This document shows positions 52,477-64,000 of a stretch of DNA of 64,000 bases, one piece after another; position 1 is the first letter of the stretch, and every line of letters begins with the position of its first letter. Made by a program: the position numbers and the translations under genes. Under the pieces are notes generated by a model, which was given only the letters and a program-made list of their open reading frames with translations, did no database searches and had not been told where the DNA came from. The DNA is from Synechococcus sp. KORDI-52 (GTDB lineage Bacteria > Cyanobacteriota > Cyanobacteriia > PCC-6307 > Cyanobiaceae). Location of the stretch: NCBI RefSeq assembly GCF_000737595.1, contig NZ_CP006271.1, forward strand, positions 2,508,070-2,572,069. The letters run 5' to 3'.

Positions 52477-53979
52477 TCAGGAGGCGTAATCGAGCGGCCA
52501 GGGGCAATCCAGGAATCTCCGGCCGCTTTCTCGGAGATAAAGCCGCTGAGCACCGTCGTTGCTTTCCTGGATCAACTCCTCCTGAACGAGACGACGCGCC
52601 AGCCAGGTCCAGCGGTCGTGGCGGCCGGGTTCATGCAGAGCCAGGTGCTCTCCGAGGCGGCGCATCTCCGTGCCGTCCTGCTCCGCGAGATGGGCCAAAA
52701 GCGTTTCCACCTGGGCTGACCAGTCGCGTCGTTTGGGGGACTCCACGCAGCGATCGCAGCGACCACAGGGACCCACCAACTCGCCAACCGCCAGCAGCAA
52801 CGCCTGTTCACGGCACATCTCCCCCTCAGCGACGGCCTCCATGCGCCTCAGCTGCTGCTGGGCCAGGTCCAGGCGGCGACGGTCCTCCAGGGCGTCCCTG
52901 CCCCGAGCCGAGGCCTGCATGGCCCAGCCCAGGCTGGTGCGATCACCCGGCGAAAACAGCACCTGGCAATGGGCCGGCTTGCCGTCTCGACCGGCTCGGC
53001 CCGATTCCTGCAGATAGCCCTCAGGCGTGGCCGGCAGATCGAGATGAAGCACCAGGCCCACATCGCCACGGTCAACGCCCATGCCGAAGGCCACCGTCGC
53101 CACCAGGACAGGTCGCTCGTGCTCGAGGAACAGCTTCAGAGCCTGCTGGCGGGTCTCCGGATCCAGGCCGGCGTGGTAAGCCGTTGCGGCAACCCCTTGG
53201 TCACTGAGGCGCTCCGCCCACTGCTCCACGGAACGACGGGTGCGGGCATAGATCAGCGCAGCGCCACGGGACATCTCCAGTGCCTCCAACACCTGCGGCA
53301 TGGGATCCCTGGGGCGCCGCTGCATCGTGTAACGAAGGTTGTCCCGGCGGGCCGAGCTCACCTGCACGAGCGGGCGACGCAGATCCAGCAGGCGAATGAT
53401 GTCGGCCCGTACCCGTGGGGCGGCCGTCGCGCTGAGGGCCAGCATCGGCACTCCCGGGCAGAGGCTGCGGATCTGACCGAGGCGGCGGTAATCGGGTCGG
53501 AAGTCATGCCCCCAGGCACTGATGCAATGGGCTTCATCCACCGCCAGGGCCACCAGTCGCCCCTCCGTGGCATGACGTTCCAGCATCAGCCGGGTCTGCC
53601 CACCCTGGAGTCGTTCCGGCGCGATGTAAAGCAGTCGCAGCGTGGCGTTCCGCAGCTGCTCCAGGGCCTGTTGGCGTCGGGCTGGATCCAGACCTGCATG
53701 CAGGCAGGCCGCAGCGATTCCCCGTCGCTGCAGAGCCATCACCTGGTCCTCCATCAGCGCCACCAACGGTGAAATCACAACCACCAGGCCCTCGCACACC
53801 AGGGCCGGAAGCTGATAGCAGAGCGATTTGCCTCCACCGGTGGGCAGCACCGCCAGCGCGTCCCGGCCAGCCAGCACGGCATCCACCACGGGCCGTTGCC
53901 CGGGGCGGAAGCCATCCCAGCCGAAGTGGGTCTGCAGAGCACGCTCAAGCGAAGCCAGAACACACCAGATATGGAGGCC
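52477..53979 (-). CDS. recQ: RecQ-family ATP-dependent DNA helicase, start unclear
   Basis: Superfamily 2 DNA helicase. Walker A PTGGGKSLCYQLPA, DEAH box in AVDEAHCISAWGHDFRPDY, motif III LALSATA, motif VI QESGRAGRDGKP. The zinc-binding region is reduced to C..EQA and CGRCDRCVES. The last conventional start is GTG 53889, but the frame continues upstream to 53979. It encodes ALQTHFGWDGFRPGQRPVVD, the conserved RecQ N-terminus with the nucleotide-sensing FRPGQ motif. No ATG, GTG or TTG lies in that extension. A rare start codon, or a lost start, is implied. C-terminal HRDC absent. Confidence 0.9.
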   Translation of the reverse strand, partial: GLHIWCVLASLERALQTHFGWDGFRPGQRPVVDAVLAGRDALAVLPTGGGKSLCYQLPALVCEGLVVVISPLVALMEDQVMALQRRGIAAACLHAGLDPARRQQALEQLRNATLRLLYIAPERLQGGQTRLMLERHATEGRLVALAVDEAHCISAWGHDFRPDYRRLGQIRSLCPGVPMLALSATAAPRVRADIIRLLDLRRPLVQVSSARRDNLRYTMQRRPRDPMPQVLEALEMSRGAALIYARTRRSVEQWAERLSDQGVAATAYHAGLDPETRQQALKLFLEHERPVLVATVAFGMGVDRGDVGLVLHLDLPATPEGYLQESGRAGRDGKPAHCQVLFSPGDRTSLGWAMQASARGRDALEDRRRLDLAQQQLRRMEAVAEGEMCREQALLLAVGELVGPCGRCDRCVESPKRRDWSAQVETLLAHLAEQDGTEMRRLGEHLALHEPGRHDRWTWLARRLVQEELIQESNDGAQRLYLRESGRRFLDCPWPLDYAS

Positions 53980-54006
53980 TCAGATTATCGAGCACAAGAT
54001 CTGGCG

Positions 54007-55110
54007 TCAGGCCAGCGGGGGGGGATCCAATTGGTCGGGAGACTCCTCCACCAGCTGAAGCCGCACCCGTTTGCCGCCAGCCAACTCTCCCAACGAGACC
54101 CGCAAGGTAGCTCCGCTGAGGGTCTGCAGGGCGTTCAGCACATCGCGGAGGTAGGGCGTGCTGCTTCCACTTTCAACCCAAAGCCGCTCCTGAAGCCCTC
54201 CCAAGCGCCGCCAGGACGTGTGCAACTTCAGCACCGCCGACTCAAGGGCCTGGGCCTGGCCCACCGCGTCAGCCAGGAGGCCAAGGGCATCCAGGCGCTG
54301 GGCCTCCTGCATGGCGCGGTCGAGGTCCAGTTCACCCTGTTGGAAAGCGCGCACGGCAACACCCGACTCCGTTGCCTTGGTGATCCAGCGCGCTGTGCTG
54401 GTGACGTCCTTGATCCGATCGAGTTCGGGCTCATCGCGGAGCACTTTGCGCAGATCTTCCTGCTGCGGCTCAGGGAGCTTGGCCAACTCCCGCACGAGGG
54501 GAGCCACCGCCCGAGGTGGCAGCAGGTTCTCCTGGGTGCGCTGGCGAATTTCTTCCGGCAGCAACGGACTGGTGGCTGCCGTGAATTCATCGGTGAGGCG
54601 GCGCACCTGCTTGCGGGTGATTTCCTGCCCCTCGTTGGCAGCCTCGGAAATCATCAACTGCACTTCAGGAACCGCCTGGGCGGTTTCCATGAAAGCCCTT
54701 TTGGAAAACTGATTGACGCTGCTCTCCTCCAGGGTGCCGTCGCTGAGCATGTTGTCGGCGGATTCCGCCAGTTGGATCAAGCCGTAAGCGCGGGTCTTGC
54801 TGATTTCCCGCTCCCGCAGCCACTGCAGAAATCCGGCACCCCGCCCTTCACCACCTCGCTTTTCCTTGTCCCGCACAGCGCGGAGGATGCGACCACGCCA
54901 GATCTCCGTCTGCAGATCAAAGCGATCGCAAACGGCCCAGGCCTGTTCCAGACGAGCCAGAAATTCCATCGTGCTGATGTCGTCCTGCTCCGGGTCCGGC
55001 AAATCCAGCTGAAGCAGCGACGGATCTGGATCAAGGGCGATGGAACTGGTCAAAGGGACGCCGACAACGAAGGGACGACATTCTGTGACGCAGGGGTCAT
55101 CACCATCCAT
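54007..55110 (-). CDS. conserved hypothetical protein (367 aa)
   Basis: A soluble, mostly helical protein. A region at about 48-115 ([20 protein letters not shown], then [20 protein letters not shown]) resembles the helical DNA-binding or plasmid-replication-associated folds seen in ParB/DUF3102-like proteins, but only loosely. The middle has [20 protein letters not shown] and the rest is Leu/Glu/Gln-rich helix. It is divergent from psaE with about 40 bp between starts, so the two share a promoter region. Not assigned to a family with confidence. Confidence 0.7.
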   Translation of the reverse strand: MDGDDPCVTECRPFVVGVPLTSSIALDPDPSLLQLDLPDPEQDDISTMEFLARLEQAWAVCDRFDLQTEIWRGRILRAVRDKEKRGGEGRGAGFLQWLREREISKTRAYGLIQLAESADNMLSDGTLEESSVNQFSKRAFMETAQAVPEVQLMISEAANEGQEITRKQVRRLTDEFTAATSPLLPEEIRQRTQENLLPPRAVAPLVRELAKLPEPQQEDLRKVLRDEPELDRIKDVTSTARWITKATESGVAVRAFQQGELDLDRAMQEAQRLDALGLLADAVGQAQALESAVLKLHTSWRRLGGLQERLWVESGSSTPYLRDVLNALQTLSGATLRVSLGELAGGKRVRLQLVEESPDQLDPPPLA

Positions 55111-55151
55111 TCCACGAGATACGCTCCGATTGCATCTCCTTATGCCCAGCG

Positions 55152-55361
55152 ATGGCGATCACCCGCGGCGCCAAGGTGCGCATCAAGCGTCCTGAGTCCT
55201 ACTGGTTCAACGAAGTCGGCACCGTTGCCTCCATCGACACCTCGGGAATCCGCTACCCCGTTGTTGTTCGTTTCGAGAAGGTCAACTACAGCGGCCTGCA
55301 GGGCGTTGACGGTGGCATCAACACCAACAATTTCGCTGAAGCGGAACTGGAGCCCGCCTGA
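55152..55361 (+). CDS. psaE: photosystem I subunit IV (PsaE)
   Basis: A stromal-side subunit of photosystem I that supports ferredoxin docking and cyclic electron flow. The 69 residues form an SH3-like barrel: [20 protein letters not shown], then [20 protein letters not shown], ending [11 protein letters not shown]. Length and sequence are typical. The mutM start lies 5 bp after its stop. Confidence 0.97.
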   Translation: MAITRGAKVRIKRPESYWFNEVGTVASIDTSGIRYPVVVRFEKVNYSGLQGVDGGINTNNFAEAELEPA

Positions 55362-55366
55362 GGCCT

Positions 55367-56203
55367 TTGCCTGAACTCCCTGAAGTCGAGACGGTCCGTC
55401 GAGGACTGGCGGACCGTCTTGTCGATTTCAAAATTGCGCAAGTTGAAGTCTGCAGATCAAGGGCCATTGCCAGCCCTGGAGGTTCCGAGGATTTTGTTGC
55501 GGGCCTCCGTGGAATGACGGTGGGTCACTGGCAGCGCAGAGGAAAATATCTGATGGCAACCCTGGAGCCGGGAGGCGGTGTCTGGGGTGTTCATCTGCGA
55601 ATGACCGGCCAGTTCCAATGGCATGAGCAGCCCTCAGAACCGTGCAAACACACCCGTGTTCGCCTTTGGAACTCCAAGGAGCAAGAGTTGCGCTTTGTGG
55701 ACGTGCGCAGCTTCGGAGAAATGTGGTGGGTGCCTCCGGGCCAGGCGATCGAAGAAGTAATCACAGGCTTGACGCGACTCGGCCCTGAACCCTTCAGTGC
55801 CGACTTCTCCGCCACTTATCTGAAGCAGAAGCTCAAAGACAGCAGCCGACCGATCAAAACAGCACTGTTGGACCAAGCTCTGGTGGCCGGGGCGGGAAAC
55901 ATCTACGCGGATGAATCCCTTTTCGCATCAGGCATCGCCCCCTTCACGCCCGCAGGCCAGCTGAATCTCACACAACTGGAGAAATTGCGCGATGCCTTGG
56001 TCAATGTTCTGACCATCAGCATCGGAGCTGGTGGCACCACCTTCAGTGATTTTCGCGATCTTGAGGGGGTGAATGGCAACTACGGCGGACAGGCCTGGGT
56101 TTACCGGCGTGGAGGAGAACCCTGCCGCAGCTGTGGAACGCCAATTCAACGGGAGAAGCTGTCCGGCCGAAGCACTCACTGGTGCCCGACCTGTCAAAGC
56201 TGA
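55367..56203 (+). CDS. mutM: formamidopyrimidine-DNA glycosylase
   Basis: Removes 8-oxoguanine and formamidopyrimidines from DNA and cuts the strand. 278 residues. The start is TTG 55367, giving PELPEVETVRRGL, in which the N-terminal Pro (after Met removal) is the catalytic nucleophile. KTALLDQALVAGAGNIYADE is the helix-two-turn-helix. The zinc finger is CRSCGTPIQ then CPTCQS. It follows psaE by 5 bp in the same transcript, which would couple repair of oxidised DNA with photosystem synthesis. Confidence 0.96.
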   Translation: MPELPEVETVRRGLADRLVDFKIAQVEVCRSRAIASPGGSEDFVAGLRGMTVGHWQRRGKYLMATLEPGGGVWGVHLRMTGQFQWHEQPSEPCKHTRVRLWNSKEQELRFVDVRSFGEMWWVPPGQAIEEVITGLTRLGPEPFSADFSATYLKQKLKDSSRPIKTALLDQALVAGAGNIYADESLFASGIAPFTPAGQLNLTQLEKLRDALVNVLTISIGAGGTTFSDFRDLEGVNGNYGGQAWVYRRGGEPCRSCGTPIQREKLSGRSTHWCPTCQS

Positions 56204-56549
56204 TTGAGATGCTGCTGGAACAAGGAAAGCCTCCGACTCCGGCGGGCGAAGCCGCTGAACCTGGGGAGATCTCCCTAAGTGGCCATCGGGGTTGAACCGA
56301 ACAATGGTGGCAACCATCGCAACGACATCAAAGAGGATGCCTTTGTATGGCCAGTGGAGGTCACACCCAAGGCGGTTCCATCCACTCCCGTAGCGATAGC
56401 GTCGAGATAGCAAGACCGCAGACCGATACGGCAGCAATGCCAATCGTCAGAGCACCTTGGAGTTGTGGCTGTTCCGGCGGTCGCTGCGGGAAGAGTCAAT
56501 GCGGAGTGGTGGCTGTTTCCTGTATAGAAGTCGAAGGGACCTCCAAACT
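56204..56549. other. intergenic, possible micro-ORF
   Basis: A 346-bp gap before mtnB. A plus-strand GTG frame at about 56280-56409 (VAIGVEPNNGGNHRNDIKED, then PVEVTPKAVPSTPVA) has fair composition but no support. Overlapping minus-strand frames are unconvincing. It should hold the mtnB promoter. Confidence 0.35.
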
Positions 56550-57167
56550 GTGAACGCCAGCCAAATCCAGCGCGACCGTTTGGCCGAGGTGATCAAAGGC
56601 ATCCACCTTCGCCGCTGGTGCGATGGCACAGGGGGGAATTTCAGTGTTGTGCTGCAGGATCGACCGTTGCAGTTGCTGATGGCACCCAGTGGTGTGGACA
56701 AGGGTCAGGTTCTTGCTGATCAGCTGATTGTTGTGGATGGGCAAGGCAAGGTATTAACAGGCAAAGGGAAAGCCAGTGCCGAAACAGCGCTGCATCTCCG
56801 CATTGTTGAAGCGACCCAAGCGGGAGCTGTGCTGCACACCCATTCCGTTCCTGGAACGGTATTGTCCCGCCGTTACGAGACCACAGGAGTGATTGCATTG
56901 GAGGGCTGGGAAATGCTGAAAGGCCTGGACGGCATCAACACGCACATCAATAGCATCAACATTCCTGTGGTCAGCAACAGTCAGTCCATGGAGAAGCTGG
57001 GAGATGCCGTCGCATCCTCACTGGCAACGGCGCCACACGGGTTTCTCGTGGCAGGGCACGGGCTTTACGCGTGGGGGGCTGACCTGGATGCGAGCAAACG
57101 ACACTTGGAAATCCTGGAATTTCTCTTGAAAGTCAAATTGACCCAAATGCAGATCGGAGATCAGTGA
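56550..57167 (+). CDS. mtnB: methylthioribulose-1-phosphate dehydratase
   Basis: Methionine salvage: dehydrates 5-methylthioribulose-1-phosphate to a diketo phosphate. Class II aldolase-like fold, 205 residues from GTG 56550 (VNASQIQRDRLAEVIKGIHL). Zinc ligands are seen in AVLHTHSVPGTVLSR (HxH) and LVAGHGLYAWG (His), and GGNFSVVL is the substrate loop. The mtnC start GTGA overlaps its stop, so the two are translated together. The earlier pathway enzyme mtnA and the dioxygenase mtnD are not in this window. Confidence 0.9.
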   Translation: MNASQIQRDRLAEVIKGIHLRRWCDGTGGNFSVVLQDRPLQLLMAPSGVDKGQVLADQLIVVDGQGKVLTGKGKASAETALHLRIVEATQAGAVLHTHSVPGTVLSRRYETTGVIALEGWEMLKGLDGINTHINSINIPVVSNSQSMEKLGDAVASSLATAPHGFLVAGHGLYAWGADLDASKRHLEILEFLLKVKLTQMQIGDQ

Positions 57168-57916
57168 CGAATCAACAACATCTTCTGCTCGACATTGAAG
57201 GAACTACATGCCCAGTGAGCTTTGTCAGCGACATTTTATTCCCCTTCGCCAAGCAAGAACTGAGCCACCACATCAAACGAAACTGGAACAAAAGCACTCG
57301 CAACAAGTCAATCCAAGAGGCCAAGAAAGAATGGCTAGATGACCAGTCTCCCGAAAGCAGCCAAATCAAACAGCAGGTTACGCAGGGAGAAACAGATGAA
57401 ATAGACGGGTTGATTCAATACCTTAAGCACCTGATTAGCATCGACAAAAAATCGACAGCACTCAAAGACTTGCAAGGGGAAATCTGGGAACAGGGGTACA
57501 ACAATGGAGAGCTGAAGTCTCAACTTTTTCCAGAAGCCGCCGAATGCCTTCGGCAATGGCACAAGCAAGACTTGACACTATCCGTGTATTCATCGGGCAG
57601 CATTCAAGCGCAAAAACTCCTGTACAAGCACAGCTCAAATGGTGACTTGAAAGATCTTTTTAGTCACTGGTTCGACACCCACACAGGCCCCAAAAAATCC
57701 ACGGAGAGCTACACAACAATCGCCAAGCAGCTCCATAGCTCACCCAACAATATATGGTTTGTGAGTGACAACGGAGATGAATGCGATTCCGCCCGTTCGG
57801 CAGGAATGAACACCCTCTTCAGCCTTCGCGACGGCAACCCTGACCGTGACCCACGAGATCACATGGTGATTCAATCGCTCCGTGAGGTAAGGAATCACCT
57901 TACAGCAGAAAAATAA
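57164..57916 (+). CDS. mtnC: enolase-phosphatase E1 (acireductone synthase)
   Basis: A HAD-family bifunctional enzyme that enolises and dephosphorylates the product of MtnB to acireductone. 250 residues. HAD motif I is LLLDIEGTTCPVSFV (DxE rather than DxD, as in this subfamily), motif II SVYSSGS, and motif III/IV GPKKSTES and VSDNGDECDSARSAG. GTG start overlaps mtnB. The gene is visibly AT-richer and more Lys/Asn/Gln-rich than core neighbours, suggesting recent acquisition of the pair. Confidence 0.93.
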   Translation: MTNQQHLLLDIEGTTCPVSFVSDILFPFAKQELSHHIKRNWNKSTRNKSIQEAKKEWLDDQSPESSQIKQQVTQGETDEIDGLIQYLKHLISIDKKSTALKDLQGEIWEQGYNNGELKSQLFPEAAECLRQWHKQDLTLSVYSSGSIQAQKLLYKHSSNGDLKDLFSHWFDTHTGPKKSTESYTTIAKQLHSSPNNIWFVSDNGDECDSARSAGMNTLFSLRDGNPDRDPRDHMVIQSLREVRNHLTAEK

Positions 57917-57922
57917 CCAACA

Positions 57923-57948
57923 AAAAAGCCACCTCATGATGAGGTGGC
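57923..57948 (-). terminator. terminator of the rRNA operon (and mtnC)
   Basis: A 10-bp palindrome, GCCACCTCAT/ATGAGGTGGC (57928-57948), with a one-base centre. On the minus strand it is followed by six T, so it ends the rRNA operon; on the plus strand it is followed by TTCTTC and may also stop mtnC transcripts. Confidence 0.85.
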
Positions 57949-58017
57949 TTCTTCGGGGGTGGTGACGGTAATTGCTTCAGCAATCAGCACATCATCAACC
58001 TATGGAGAGAATGTTTT

Positions 58018-58135
58018 ACCTGGCATCGAGCTATTTTCTCAGGGGGCTACCCCCCAAATATCGTCGCCGCTGATGCGTTTCACAACCGAGTTCGGGATGG
58101 ATCGGAGTGGGACCACACCGCCATGGACACCAGGA
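58018..58135 (-). rRNA. rrf: 5S ribosomal RNA
   Basis: About 118 bases. Read on the minus strand it starts TCCTGGTGTCCATGGCGGTG and ends GCTCGATGCCAGGT; terminal pairing TCCTGG/CCAGGT is present. The central loop CATCCCGAACTCGG is standard for 5S. Last gene of the rRNA operon. Confidence 0.95.
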
Positions 58136-58244
58136 TAGTTCAACATTCTCAAGGGATGAACCCTGAGAACTGCATAGGATCTACAGCTTACGCTGCACGT
58201 CTGAATCAAACAAAGTTTTGAGTCTTCAGGCAAGAACCAAATTG

Positions 58245-61114
<2,870 letters not shown>

Positions 61115-61358
61115 TTAACCTCCTGAACGCTTACCGCCGTTGAAAGCAGATTCTCAAGTTTTAATCATCAACTTTTGCTGACTCCTAAAACAAGATCAAA
61201 CTCTGATTCGCTCGACACGAATCAAAGAACGCTCAAGAGTCTCGGCTCTTGCTCAAAAGAATTTTCATTGTCCTGGATCTAATCTCCCTTTCAGAAGATC
61301 AGATTCAAAACAATGCATCTGTAAGATGCTTTGTTTTTTTCCAGACTCACCTATGCAG

Positions 61359-61370
61359 TTGTCAAGGTTC
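61359..61370 (-). promoter_or_regulatory. boxA antitermination element in the 16S-23S spacer
   Basis: On the minus strand GAACCTTGACAA, followed by CTGCATAG, matches the boxA element of cyanobacterial rRNA spacers. It recruits Nus factors that keep polymerase from terminating in the operon. About 245 bp before 23S. Confidence 0.7.
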
Positions 61371-61564
61371 TGCTAGAACTTCAAATCAAATCATCAATTG
61401 CTTGATCACTTGATCTGAGCCCAGCATCTTATCAACCAAATTCAAGGCTCTACACCTAAAACTTGGAATGACAGGAAGCTGGGGTCATCCAGCGGACACA
61501 TCTAAATCACAACCCAATCGAGCTCAACTCCAAATATTTGGAGATGGGAATCAAGTTCGGTCAG

Positions 61565-61637
61565 TGGAGGTTAGGAGACTCGAACTCCTGACATCCTGCT
61601 TGCAAAGCAGGCGCTCTACCAACTGAGCTAAACCCCC
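61565..61637 (-). tRNA. tRNA-Ala(TGC)
   Basis: In the 16S-23S spacer. Acceptor GGGGGTT pairs with AACCTCC with a G-T wobble; anticodon stem CCTGC/GCAGG with loop TTTGCAA and anticodon TGC; T arm CAGGAGTTCGAGTCTCCT-like. Processed from the rRNA precursor. Confidence 0.96.
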
Positions 61638-61646
61638 AACACCGAA

Positions 61647-61720
<74 letters not shown>

Positions 61721-61906
61721 AGGAGTCTCATCCCTTTTGGGGTGTGACCTAGACAAAGTTTAGGAACTGAACATCTCCTTCAATCTTTTGATGATTGCTC
61801 ATCAATCATTGCTCTTAATGCTGAGGTACCGATCGACCTAAGGTGACAGGATTTCGGCCTAAGAATAAAAGCACTCAGGCATCAAAATCATTGTGTTGTC
61901 TCCCTG

Positions 61907-63395
<1,489 letters not shown>

Positions 63396-64000
63396 TCATT
63401 CCCTCTTGAATGCTTTCACATTCTCAAAATGATTTGCATCACCCATCACTCAGTTCAAACTGGCAACAGTTGAGGCCTCCTCTTCGCTGACACAAAAAGG
63501 GTTCTTAAGAGTGCATCTCTAGATTTCTCTGTCAATGACTTTCCAGGATCTCAGATCCGGTTGTCGCTCCACAATTTGCACACCGGCAAAAAGAAGCTTC
63601 GTGAAAAACTTCCCCTTGCAGCAAACTGCTTCTCAGCAACAAAAAAATTGTTGACGGGACCTCACACCTTCATCGCTCTTTCATTCAGTCCCTCGCCTCA
63701 CCTTGCAGCTCGGCTCAGAACCAAACGCGATGAAAGCGTCAGTTCCTAAACTTTTCAATTGTCCAGGTACGACCAAACCTGTCTTCACTCCCTCTCAGGA
63801 GTTCGGCTGGCTGGTCATCGCGGCCTCTCGCGACCGCTTGAAGAACTTACAACACCGTGGGATCGCTCCCTCTTGGTCTCGTAAGACGCCTCAGACACCT
63901 CAAGACTTTCGCCTCTAGCGCTTCGGCTTGCACAACAGCCTCGCGGCTCCTGCGCAAGACAAAACACTAACACCAATATCCACGCTTGCGCAATGGGCTC
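63396..64000. other. upstream region of the rRNA operon
   Basis: About 600 bp running to the window edge. It should hold the rRNA leader and promoter on the minus strand. GTTCCTAAACTTTTCAATTG (63740-63759) resembles, in opposite orientation, the AAGTTTAGGAACTGAAC near 61757 in the spacer, so it may belong to the long processing stem. No convincing protein gene is seen. Confidence 0.4.

Noticed and set aside
53896..55374. 492-codon plus-strand frame opposite the 367-aa gene and overlapping psaE
   Set aside because: Low-quality composition; its overlap with psaE and the better minus-strand protein rules it out.

Overview
The window comes from the chromosome of a marine picocyanobacterium, most likely a marine Synechococcus. 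The GC-rich core, psbA (D1), psaE, CP12, a BicA-like bicarbonate transporter, and an rRNA operon of order 16S - tRNA-Ile - tRNA-Ala - 23S - 5S all fit this. No species or strain can be named from sequence reading alone.

Layout. (1) 1-9.1 kb is dense core: a partial AAA+ ATPase, serS, an RseP-type protease, rpsN, pnp, a CysQ-type phosphatase, rsmI and two conserved proteins. (2) 9.16-14.73 kb is an island next to tRNA-Arg(TCT). A near-identical copy of the tRNA 3' half lies at its far end. Inside are an integrase N-terminal remnant, a compact tyrosine recombinase, a Nif11-type peptide, a frameshifted HTH protein, small secreted or lipoprotein genes, and a 41-bp direct repeat. (3) 14.7-23.2 kb is a sparse accessory stretch, partly AT-rich, with mscL, a frameshifted membrane protein, many very small genes and a DUF3288 protein. 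(4) 23.5-43.5 kb returns to core: prohibitin/SPFH, DUF389, psbA with Glu130 (D1:2 type), an AspA/AstE-family hydrolase, a Xi-class GST, DUF2301, an ABC-F ATPase, CP12, obg, a sugar-type ABC ATPase, mutS2, a glyoxalase-fold protein, hemB, a DnaJ-family protein, a thioredoxin-like protein, bicA, miaE and aroQ. (5) 43.57-51.4 kb carries tRNA-Tyr and tRNA-Thr, then a carbon and osmolyte cluster: two GH13 enzymes, glpK-glpD and an aldehyde dehydrogenase. (6) 51.4-57.9 kb holds a LysM protein, a RecQ-family helicase, a conserved unknown, psaE-mutM, and a two-gene methionine-salvage pair mtnB-mtnC. (7) 57.9-63.4 kb is one rRNA operon on the minus strand.

How the genes fit together. psbA, psaE, CP12, bicA and hemB serve photosynthesis and carbon fixation. 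serS, rpsN, pnp, rsmI, miaE, obg, the tRNAs and the rRNAs serve translation and RNA metabolism. glpK and glpD overlap and would turn glycerol into dihydroxyacetone phosphate. The flanking GH13 enzymes could supply glycerol or glucose from glucosylated osmolytes or storage glucan, but that is inference. No complete undescribed defence, CRISPR or biosynthetic system is visible. The most unusual parts are the tRNA-Arg island, the orphan Nif11 peptide and the small-gene region behind it.
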